A stretch of DNA of 5,751 nucleotides from the NCBI GenBank assembly GCA_009837685.1, contig VXTA01000112.1, positions 4,451 through 10,201 of the forward strand. Reading direction: 5' to 3'. A program made the position numbers and the translations under genes. Below, in pieces: positions 1 through 5,512 of this stretch. Positions within the stretch are counted from its first letter, which is position 1, and every line of letters begins with the position of its first letter. Under the pieces are notes generated by a model. That model saw only the letters and a list, made by a program, of their open reading frames with translations, was not told the origin of the DNA and made no database searches. Source of the DNA: Chloroflexota bacterium. GTDB taxonomy: Bacteria; Chloroflexota; Dehalococcoidia; Lucifugimonadales; Lucifugimonadaceae.

Positions 1-996
1 CTTGTGGAGATCATCAAACAACGTGTCAATTCGGGTGGTGTATCGGATGAAGGCGAGGTCGGAGTCGGCGACGACGCGGCGGTGATGCGTTTCGACGCAG
101 GGCACATCGTCCTCACCGCGGACGCCATGGTCGACGGCGTCCACTTTCTGTCGGAATCGATGTCATGGCACGACATGGGGTGGAAGTGCATTGTTTCCAA
201 TCAGAGCGACATTGCAGCGATGGGAGCCATCCCGGAACATGCGGTTCTGACGTTGGCAATCCCGGCAACCACGCGTGTCGGAGACTTGGATAAGTTGCTT
301 TCAGGGGTGATCGGAGCGTTGGACGAATTCGGAGGAAAGCTCGTCGGAGGCGACACCGTTTCGTCCGACAACATCATCTTGAGTGTTGCATTGACTGGTC
401 GGCTTTGCGACTCGGGTCGAACGTTGACCAGGGATGCCGCGCGCCCCGGTCAGTTGGTTGCAGTCACCGGCCCACTCGGCGGATCGGCTGGCGGTTTGAC
501 CGTGCTGGAGCAGAGGTGCACAGATTCTGCGAGATGCACGAACGACGATATTATCGAGCGGCTGTTGAACGCTCATTTCCGACCCAGCCCCAGAGTCGAC
601 CTCGCCGCCGCTATGGTGGAATCGGGCGTGAAGTGTGCGATGGATGTTAGCGACGGGCTATTGATCGATCTGGAGCGCATCTGTTCCGCGAGCGGCGTGG
701 ATGCAGTAATCTACGCCGATCGAGTTCCGGTCGATCCAGATTTGGTGTCTCAATTTCCGGATCGGGCATTGGAGTTGGCGTTGACAGGAGGCGAAGACTA
801 CGAGTTGGTCTACGTTGGCGACGCGGAAGCGATCGGCAAAGTGAATGAGGCGCAGCCAGAGAGTGTTGCTTCCGATTTCGGAGTGATAGGCGAGATCGTA
901 CCGCGCAAAAACGGCAAGGGTGAGGTGACTGTGCTGGATGATAATGGCACCCCAATCGAGTTTGACGCCAAGGGTTGGGACCACTTTGCGAGGTAG
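1..996 (+). CDS. thiL: Thiamine-monophosphate kinase ThiL (5' end cut by window edge)
   Basis: ThiL uses ATP to phosphorylate thiamine monophosphate to thiamine diphosphate, the last step of cofactor synthesis in the cytosol. Numbering from the GTG at 4, the visible signatures are GDDAAV (22-27), TADAMVDGVHF (38-48), SDIAAMGA (68-75), GGDT (115-118), VTGPLGGSAGG (154-164), DVSDGL (214-219), GGEDYEL (262-268) and the family's C-terminal GWDHF (324-328). These cover the whole fold, including the Asp-rich Mg/ATP sites. The frame is open to base 1 (Leu-Val-Glu-Ile-Ile). Family members normally begin with a GEF-x-LI-type segment just before this point, so I read the GTG at 4 as an internal Val codon and expect some 5-10 residues upstream of the window. 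It is followed 10 nt later by tsaE, probably in one transcript; thiL beside tsaE-tsaB is a common bacterial arrangement. The family call is very secure, the start is not. Confidence 0.96.
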   Translation, partial: LVEIIKQRVNSGGVSDEGEVGVGDDAAVMRFDAGHIVLTADAMVDGVHFLSESMSWHDMGWKCIVSNQSDIAAMGAIPEHAVLTLAIPATTRVGDLDKLLSGVIGALDEFGGKLVGGDTVSSDNIILSVALTGRLCDSGRTLTRDAARPGQLVAVTGPLGGSAGGLTVLEQRCTDSARCTNDDIIERLLNAHFRPSPRVDLAAAMVESGVKCAMDVSDGLLIDLERICSASGVDAVIYADRVPVDPDLVSQFPDRALELALTGGEDYELVYVGDAEAIGKVNEAQPESVASDFGVIGEIVPRKNGKGEVTVLDDNGTPIEFDAKGWDHFAR

Positions 997-1006
997 GGAT
1001 GATTTG

Positions 1007-1498
1007 ATGGGCGAGAACACGTTACGCTTAGTCAGTAATTCTGAAAGCCAAACAGAGGCGTTCGGGCGAGAGATGGGCGCGTCACTACGCATCGGCGACG
1101 CCGTGCTTCTGTACGGGCAGATGGGTGCGGGGAAGACGTGCATGGCACGCGGGATAGCGGTTGGTGCTGAGGCGGAGGTATCGGCCCGGAGCCCGACGTT
1201 CATCATCGTGGCTGAGTATCCGGGGCGGGTGAGAGTTTTTCATTGCGATCTGTATCGGATCACAGGCGCGGATGAGGTGATCGATCTTGCCTTGGACGAA
1301 TCATTGGACCGCGGAGCATTGGTCGTCGAGTGGCCTGAGAACGCTCAAGGCGCGTTGCCGGAGGACGCACTAGAGATACGAATCGAGTTTGGTCAATCAT
1401 CAGAGCAAAGATCAATTTCGATGTCAGCGACCGGACCAAAGTCGCGGTCTCTGTTGGATACGGTTGCGCAGAGGTTGCAAGTGGGGATGAAAGCATGA
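1007..1498 (+). CDS. tsaE: tRNA t6A37 biosynthesis ATPase TsaE
   Basis: TsaE is the small P-loop ATPase that binds the TsaB-TsaD complex and is needed for multiple turnover of threonylcarbamoyl transfer to A37 of ANN-decoding tRNAs. The protein is 163 aa (E. coli TsaE 153). Visible are the Walker A motif GQMGAGKT (37-44), SPTF (62-65, switch-like segment), HCDLYR (79-84, the family's HxDLYR) and VEWPE (107-111), in the usual order and spacing. The frame is open upstream to 938, inside thiL, but I chose the ATG at 1007. It lies just past the thiL stop, has an AGGGA Shine-Dalgarno (995-999) 7 nt upstream, and gives the normal N-terminus with about 36 residues before Walker A. The stop overlaps the tsaB start in ATGA. 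The C-terminal 30 residues are polar and not conserved in a way I recognise. Confidence 0.95.
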   Translation: MGENTLRLVSNSESQTEAFGREMGASLRIGDAVLLYGQMGAGKTCMARGIAVGAEAEVSARSPTFIIVAEYPGRVRVFHCDLYRITGADEVIDLALDESLDRGALVVEWPENAQGALPEDALEIRIEFGQSSEQRSISMSATGPKSRSLLDTVAQRLQVGMKA

Positions 1499-2139
1499 AA
1501 ATTCTAGGAATCGACACGTCGACCGCTTTCGCCGGAGTAGGCCTCTACGTCGACGGCGATGTCTCGACGCGTTCGTGGCAGTCGCAGCACAATCACGGGC
1601 GTGAAGTGATGCCAGCAGTGATGGAGTTGCTTGATGCCGCCGGATTGAAAGCGAGTGATCTCGACGCCGTAGCAGCAGCCCTCGGTCCCGGAGGATTCAG
1701 CGCGGTCAGGGTTGGGATTGCCACAGCCCATGGACTCGTCGCGCCGACGGGGGCGAGATTGATCGGCGTGCCGACGCATCTCTTGCAGGCGTACACGCAC
1801 CGGACCGTGACCACTAAACATGTGGTGTCCTTGATCCCGGTGGGGAGGAATCAGCTTTCATTCAGCGTGTTTGCTCCTCCGATCTCAGCTTCATCAGAAG
1901 CTGTCGAATTCGGGATATGCGAAGAGAGTGAAGTCGTTTCGCGATTTCACGATAACGATCATGTGCTGTGCGGAGAAGGAACCGAAATGCATACCGGCTC
2001 CGGCAATGGTGTCGTGCGGCCGCCCGAGCACTTGCTCGACATAGCGCTTGAACGTCTCGAACGGGGTGAGATATCGGACAGCTTTTTGGAACCGATCTAC
2101 TCCCGGCCACCAACGATAACGGCTCCGCGAGCAACGTAA
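1495..2139 (+). CDS. tsaB: tRNA t6A37 biosynthesis protein TsaB
   Basis: TsaB is the inactive ASKHA-fold partner that dimerises with the catalytic subunit TsaD and recruits TsaE in t6A synthesis. The 214-aa product (E. coli 231) has the N-terminal strand ILGIDTST (3-10), a helix with the pattern MELLDAAGLKASDLDAVA (43-60), the diagnostic GPGGFSAVRVGIATAHGL (64-81; family GPGSFTGLRIG) and a C-terminal EPIYSRPP (199-206; family P-x-YLR-type ending). The first ~100 residues are well conserved. The central part (105-175) is divergent: the common DAR segment reads IPVGRNQ (114-120), and the common HSE reads NHGRE (33-37). The start is fixed by the ATGA overlap with tsaE and GGGGA (1483-1487) 7 nt upstream, indicating coupled translation. 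The catalytic partner tsaD and the often adjacent rimI are not in this window. Confidence 0.92.
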   Translation: MKILGIDTSTAFAGVGLYVDGDVSTRSWQSQHNHGREVMPAVMELLDAAGLKASDLDAVAAALGPGGFSAVRVGIATAHGLVAPTGARLIGVPTHLLQAYTHRTVTTKHVVSLIPVGRNQLSFSVFAPPISASSEAVEFGICEESEVVSRFHDNDHVLCGEGTEMHTGSGNGVVRPPEHLLDIALERLERGEISDSFLEPIYSRPPTITAPRAT

Positions 2140-2221
2140 ACCGGCGCGAATAGCATTGTGCACAATTGTTGTTGGGCGATCGTTTTTCTCGCCGAATGAA
2201 TCTCATTGGGGACGCGAACAG
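2140..2221 (+). other. tsaB-ndk intergenic gap with 12-bp palindrome
   Basis: The 82-nt gap contains a perfect palindrome, ATTGTGCACAAT, at 2155-2166. It also holds a weaker 5-bp inverted repeat (GGCGA 2175-2179 / TCGCC 2189-2193) around a T-rich loop, and the ndk Shine-Dalgarno GGGGA (2208-2212, 9 nt before ATG). I cannot assign a convincing -35/-10 pair. The gap is longer than the others in this operon, so it could hold an ndk promoter or operator, or simply be a spacer. Confidence 0.4.
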
Positions 2222-2686
2222 ATGGAACTAGAGCGAACATTGGTCTTGGTAAAGCCCGACGGAGTGCAGCGCGGATTGGTTGGGACGATCATCGGTCGGT
2301 TTGAAGCGACAGGTATGAAAATCGTGGGCTTGAAGCTGATGCAGGTCAGCCAAAACTTGGCGCAACGCCACTACGCCGAACACGAGGGCAAACCGTTCTA
2401 TGAAGGTCTGGTCAACTACATCACCGCCGCACCGGTCGTGGCGCTCTGCTTGGAAGGTCCCGACGCCATCGCGATCACTCGTAAGCTGATGGGCGCGACG
2501 AACCCGAGTGATGCTCCGCCAGGTACGATTCGGGGAGATTTTGGCGTTGAAATCAGCCGCAACCTGGTGCACGGTTCGGCGAATTCAGACGATGCCGAGC
2601 GTGAAGTTGGTCTGTTCTTCAGCGACGCAGAGTTGATCGATTACGCGCGTTCGAACGACATGTGGATTGCCTCGGACGATGGATAG
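2222..2686 (+). CDS. ndk: Nucleoside diphosphate kinase
   Basis: Ndk transfers the gamma phosphate from an NTP, usually ATP, to any NDP through a phospho-histidine, keeping NTP and dNTP pools balanced. The 154-aa product (E. coli 143) shows the N-terminal ERTLVLVKPDGVQRGLVG (4-21, with K11), Y51, KPFY (57-60), R87, T93 and the active-site block GTIRGDFG...NLVHGSAN (R104, N114, catalytic H117, S119), followed by AEREVGLFF (125-133). All the nucleotide-binding and catalytic positions I can align are present. Two small deviations are TAAPVV where most have TSGPVV, and HGSAN where most have HGSDS. The frame is open from 2156, but the extra 22 residues do not look like Ndk. The ATG at 2222, with GGGGA 9 nt before it, gives the standard N-terminus. 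It ends 9 nt from the stop of convergent rsfS. Confidence 0.97.
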   Translation: MELERTLVLVKPDGVQRGLVGTIIGRFEATGMKIVGLKLMQVSQNLAQRHYAEHEGKPFYEGLVNYITAAPVVALCLEGPDAIAITRKLMGATNPSDAPPGTIRGDFGVEISRNLVHGSANSDDAEREVGLFFSDAELIDYARSNDMWIASDDG

Positions 2687-2695
2687 CCGCCCCGG

Positions 2696-3073
2696 TTATT
2701 GCAATCGGACGACTTCGTTGGCTTGGGACCAGAGCCCTTCGAGATCGTAGTAGGCTCTGGTTTCACGGTTGAATAGGTGGACTATGAAACCGGGGAAGTC
2801 GATGAGCAGCCATCCGCCGGAACCGGAACCTTCGCGATTGTTTCGCCGCATGCCCAACTCTCGAATCTTCCGCTCGATGCGGTCAGCCATCATCTCTAAG
2901 TGACGCTCGGTCTCGCCGCTTGCGATCACGAAGAAGTCGGTGAAATCGCTGACGTTCCGGGTGTCGAGTAGAACGACATCGGAGCCTAGGTTGGATGAGG
3001 CTTCTTCGAGTGCCGCCCGCGCTAGCTCCTCAATCGAAAGTTTGACCGTAGTTTCGGATGTGGATGTTGTCAT
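2696..3073 (-). CDS. rsfS: Ribosomal silencing factor RsfS
   Basis: RsfS (Iojap/DUF143 family) binds uL14 on the 50S subunit and blocks 30S joining when cells starve. From the ATG at 3073 the protein is 125 aa (E. coli 105). Family features are LSIEELARAALEEA (12-25), DVVLLDTRNVSDFTDFFVIASG (32-53), HLEMMADRIERKI (58-70) and the signature C-terminal half with GWLLIDFPGFIVHLF (87-101) and RAYYDLEGLW (106-115). The frame continues to an ATG at 3109, but those 12 residues would cover the TATAAT box and are not family-like. The chosen start leaves a short Thr/Ser-rich N-terminus. The gene is commonly beside nadD; here it stands alone on the minus strand between ndk (convergent) and mnmA (divergent). 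The Shine-Dalgarno is poor (GAGA 3077-3080 region), which fits leaderless initiation. Confidence 0.95.
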   Translation of the reverse strand: MTTSTSETTVKLSIEELARAALEEASSNLGSDVVLLDTRNVSDFTDFFVIASGETERHLEMMADRIERKIRELGMRRNNREGSGSGGWLLIDFPGFIVHLFNRETRAYYDLEGLWSQANEVVRLQ

Positions 3074-3083
3074 GTGTTCTCGG

Positions 3084-3089
3084 ATTATA
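3084..3089 (-). promoter_or_regulatory. Candidate -10 box of rsfS promoter (TATAAT)
   Basis: A consensus TATAAT lies on the minus strand at 3089-3084, ending 10 nt before the rsfS ATG. The hexamer 17 nt further upstream (3112-3107, TTCATG) matches TTGACA at only 3 of 6 positions. A start 6-7 nt after the box would fall about 4-5 nt before the ATG, giving a nearly leaderless mRNA. The box itself is visible; its use as a promoter is inferred. Confidence 0.45.
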
Positions 3090-3161
3090 TCGGTACAAGA
3101 TACGACCATGAATCGTCGTGTGGTTCAGTCGCATTCCTGAAACTAGCGATTTTATTCTGAA

Positions 3162-3170
3162 AAGAAGGAC
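3162..3170 (+). promoter_or_regulatory. Shine-Dalgarno of the mnmA leader ORF
   Basis: AAGAAGGAC carries an AAGGA core ending at 3169, 8 nt before an ATG at 3178. It is among the best ribosome binding sites in the window, yet it serves the small upstream ORF and not mnmA, whose ATG is 67 nt downstream of the core. The stretch TTTATTCT (3151-3158) just upstream resembles a -10 box, but no -35 fits. Confidence 0.45.
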
Positions 3171-3177
3171 TTCGTCG

Positions 3178-3243
3178 ATGGCACAGGGAACAGTCCAAGT
3201 AATAGTGTCCGAATCGACGCAAACTCATCAATCTTCATGCTAA
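3178..3243 (+). CDS. Putative 21-aa leader ORF overlapping the mnmA start
   Basis: This 21-codon ORF begins MAQGTVQVIV and ends THQSSC. It has a strong Shine-Dalgarno (3162-3170) at good spacing. Its TAA stop (3241-3243) lies just past the mnmA ATG (3237-3239), so the two frames overlap by 7 nt. mnmA itself has no purine-rich site in the 20 nt before its ATG, so ribosomes finishing this ORF would be positioned to restart on mnmA. The peptide has no recognisable family, no transmembrane segment, and no run of one amino acid of the classic attenuator kind, although it is rich in Ser/Thr/Gln. It could also be a chance ORF. Whether it is translated is an inference from layout only. Confidence 0.4.
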   Translation: MAQGTVQVIVSESTQTHQSSC

Positions 3244-4373
3244 ATTCGAAAAAACGCGCGCTAGTGGCGATGAGTGGAGGTGTCGACTCCTCCGTTGCTG
3301 CAGCACTGTTGGCTCGAGAGGGCTACGACGTCATCGGCGTAACGATGCGGTTGTTCAACGCGCCTTTTGAAGGGGCTGGGAAACTCTCGAAGTCCTGCTG
3401 TTCGCTCGAAGATGTTGAGGATGCGCGGGCGACGTGCCGAATCATTGGCGCGAAGCACTACTACATGAACTTCGAGAAGGAGTTCCAGCAGCACGTCATC
3501 GACTACTTCGTCGGCGAGTACCGACAGGGGAGGACGCCCCATCCCTGCTTGGCATGCAACGACCGGTTGAAGTTCAGTTTCCTAATGGACAGGGCGAAAC
3601 TGATGGACGCGGACATCGTCGCTACCGGCCACTACGCCCAGATTGCCACGGAAGAAGATGGTCGCAGGTCGCTGCGGCGCGGCGCGGATGTCATGAAGGA
3701 CCAGTCGTATGTGCTTTACAACTTGCGGCAGGATCAGTTGAAGCGATTGGCGTTTCCCGTAGGCGGATACACCAAGGATGAGATCCGCGAGATTGCTCGA
3801 AACGAAGGACTGCCAGTAGCCGACAAGCCTGATTCGCAGGACATTTGCTTCATCCCAACTGGTACATATCGCGAGTTCGTCGAAGAACGGCTTGATGAAC
3901 CGAAATCGGGTGTCGTTGTCGATGTTGAAGGCAACGTGTTAGCCGAGCATGACGGAATTCACAACTTCACCATCGGTCAGCGTAAGGGGCTACCGATGAT
4001 GGGTGGCACGAAGGGACCGATCTACGTGACCTCGATCAACTCAAAGTCTGGCAAGGTGACCGTGGGATCGGTGCAAGAACTCTTGCGTGACGAGGTATAC
4101 GCATCGGCAGTCAACTGGATCGACGAGGCCCCGCCAGTGAATGCTGAGATAACTGCGAAGATCCGATACAGCAGTCCGGAAGAGCCAGCATCGATTGAGA
4201 TGTTAGGCGCGGAAGTTGGGAAAATCAGGTTTTCAAAGCCAATGCGAGCTTGCACCCCTGGTCAGGCTATCGTCTTCTACGATGGCGATCGAGTCCTTGG
4301 CGGAGGCTTTATTGAACTTGAATCTCCTCTTTCGGATGTCTCAACAGCGACTGATCTAGCTGTCGCGGCGTAA
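3237..4373 (+). CDS. mnmA: tRNA-specific 2-thiouridylase MnmA
   Basis: MnmA activates U34 of tRNA-Lys, -Glu and -Gln with ATP and inserts sulfur to give 2-thiouridine. The 378-aa product (E. coli 368) begins with the PP-loop AMSGGVDSSVAAALL (11-25). It continues with KSCCSLEDVEDA (52-63), GRTPHPCLACNDRLKF (98-113, first catalytic Cys at C107), ATGHYA (129-134), DQSYVLY (155-161), DKPDSQDICFIP (196-207, second catalytic Cys at C204), NFTIGQRKGLP (243-253) and the C-terminal beta-barrel with IRYSS (309-313) and RACTPGQAIVFYDGDRVLGGG (337-357). Extra Cys at 54, 55 and 104 accompany the catalytic pair; a metal or Fe-S role is possible but not shown. The ATG at 3237 fits the family N-terminus, with only about 8 residues before the PP-loop strand, but has no Shine-Dalgarno; see the overlapping leader ORF. 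The last ~15 residues are a non-conserved Ala/Ser/Thr tail. Confidence 0.97.
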   Translation: MLNSKKRALVAMSGGVDSSVAAALLAREGYDVIGVTMRLFNAPFEGAGKLSKSCCSLEDVEDARATCRIIGAKHYYMNFEKEFQQHVIDYFVGEYRQGRTPHPCLACNDRLKFSFLMDRAKLMDADIVATGHYAQIATEEDGRRSLRRGADVMKDQSYVLYNLRQDQLKRLAFPVGGYTKDEIREIARNEGLPVADKPDSQDICFIPTGTYREFVEERLDEPKSGVVVDVEGNVLAEHDGIHNFTIGQRKGLPMMGGTKGPIYVTSINSKSGKVTVGSVQELLRDEVYASAVNWIDEAPPVNAEITAKIRYSSPEEPASIEMLGAEVGKIRFSKPMRACTPGQAIVFYDGDRVLGGGFIELESPLSDVSTATDLAVAA

Positions 4374-4428
4374 CCCTTCGCCATCTCAAATCGAGTTAAC
4401 CGGGCGATTGACGTATCCTGAACGCGTC

Positions 4429-5496
4429 ATGCAAACGGCGCAAAAAAGGGAAACAGGCCCGACTTTCGCGTTTGAGACGGAATGCCGCCGATCCGGTTAT
4501 CGAGTAATCGCCGGAATCGACGAAGCTGGTCGCGGTGCACTTGCAGGACCTGTTGTCGCCGCCGCCGTGGTGCTTCCCGCCGACATGTCGGAAGAACACA
4601 TCGGGCTCATCGATGACTCGAAGAAGCTGACCATCAACCAGCGCGAGTACGCGTTCGATATGATCCGCACTTACGGGAGTGCACACGGGGTAGGCATCGT
4701 GCCTGCCGATCAGATCGACGAACTTGGCATCGTTCCTGCCACTAAACTCGCGATGCGCGATGCGATCCGCGCGATCAGGTGGCGGATCGACTTCCTCTTA
4801 ATCGACGCCGTCACGAATATCGGCATCGCCACGCCATCCAAATCGATAATCCGCGGCGATTCGAAATCCCTCTCAATCGCGGCAGCATCAATCATCGCCA
4901 AAGTGACGCGCGACCGCATCATGTCAGATGATCTGGAAGCACAATACCCGGGCTACGGATTCGCACAACACAAGGGCTACGGCACCGTCACACACATGGA
5001 CATGCTCGAAAGCCTCGGCCCTACCCCGGTCCATCGTCGTTCCTTCAAACCCGTCGCACAACTCATCGCCGATAAATCATGGGCAGTTTTATCCGCCACA
5101 TCTGCTTCAAACATCGCTAGTCGCAGCGAAATGAGTCTTCCCGACGGACTAGGTCTGAATGTCGAAGACGCAGCCGCCAACCACCTCCGACAACTCGGTT
5201 ACCGAATTATCGACCGCAACTACAAAACCCGACACGGTGAAGTCGACATCATCGCCAAGGTCGGGCCAGAGTGGGTGTTCGTCGAGGTCAAGGGACGGAA
5301 CTCGACGAAATTTGGACGACCCGTTGAAGCCCTAACGCCTGCGAAACTCAACCGCATAGAGAACGTCGCACTGGGCTACTTGTCGGCTGAAGTAGGTTCC
5401 AAAGTCGTAGATTGGCGCATCGATTTCGTGGGCGTAACAAGATCGCCAGATGGCCGATCCCTAGACTTCGAAATCGTCCGCAATGCCCATTACTGA
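4429..5496 (+). CDS. rnhB: Fused ribonuclease HII - YraN (UPF0102) protein
   Basis: One 355-aa ORF carries two domains. Residues ~12-210 are RNase HII, which cuts the RNA strand of RNA-DNA hybrids and at single ribonucleotides in DNA. Visible are AGIDEAGRG (28-36; D31, E32), DDSKKL (62-67), LLIDAV (123-128; D126), IIRGDSKS (140-147; D144), AAASIIAKVTRDR (151-163) and HRRSFKPV (202-209). D31, E32, D126 and D144 match the four E. coli catalytic acids, and D126-D144 has the same 18-residue spacing. After a ~30-residue polar linker, residues ~240-355 are a YraN/UPF0102 domain: EDAAANHLRQLGYRIIDRNY (246-265), GEVDII (270-275), VFVEVKGR (283-290) and FGRPVEALTPAKL (295-307). D273, E286 and K288 form a PD-(D/E)XK-like core; that domain's role is unknown. 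The alternative start is a TTG at 4408; neither start has a clear Shine-Dalgarno. The gene follows mnmA by 55 nt. Confidence 0.93.
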   Translation: MQTAQKRETGPTFAFETECRRSGYRVIAGIDEAGRGALAGPVVAAAVVLPADMSEEHIGLIDDSKKLTINQREYAFDMIRTYGSAHGVGIVPADQIDELGIVPATKLAMRDAIRAIRWRIDFLLIDAVTNIGIATPSKSIIRGDSKSLSIAAASIIAKVTRDRIMSDDLEAQYPGYGFAQHKGYGTVTHMDMLESLGPTPVHRRSFKPVAQLIADKSWAVLSATSASNIASRSEMSLPDGLGLNVEDAAANHLRQLGYRIIDRNYKTRHGEVDIIAKVGPEWVFVEVKGRNSTKFGRPVEALTPAKLNRIENVALGYLSAEVGSKVVDWRIDFVGVTRSPDGRSLDFEIVRNAHY

Positions 5497-5512
5497 TCAG
5501 CAACTTCCACGA

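Noticed and set aside
938..1006. Upstream extension of tsaE into thiL (ATG at 938)
   Set aside because: The 23 extra residues overlap thiL in another frame and are not TsaE-like; the ATG at 1007 has a proper Shine-Dalgarno.
658..1206. 182-codon open frame on the minus strand opposite thiL and tsaE
   Set aside because: It is antisense to two motif-complete genes, has no recognisable family pattern, and is explained by their codon composition.
2156..2221. Upstream extension of ndk to a TTG at 2156
   Set aside because: The 22 extra residues precede the conserved Ndk N-terminus and cover the palindrome; the ATG at 2222 fits family length and has GGGGA upstream.
2692..2708. 6-bp hairpin (CCGGTT / AATCGG, 5-nt loop, one G-T pair) across the ndk-rsfS convergent junction
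   Set aside because: There is no T-tract on either strand and the stem includes the end of rsfS coding sequence; too weak to call a terminator.
3074..3109. Longer rsfS starting at the ATG at 3109
   Set aside because: The added 12 residues are not part of the RsfS family and would place the TATAAT box inside the coding region.
3434..3781. 115-codon plus-strand open frame inside mnmA
   Set aside because: It is a shifted-frame shadow of conserved MnmA motifs, rich in Arg as expected from the frame; no independent ribosome site or family pattern.
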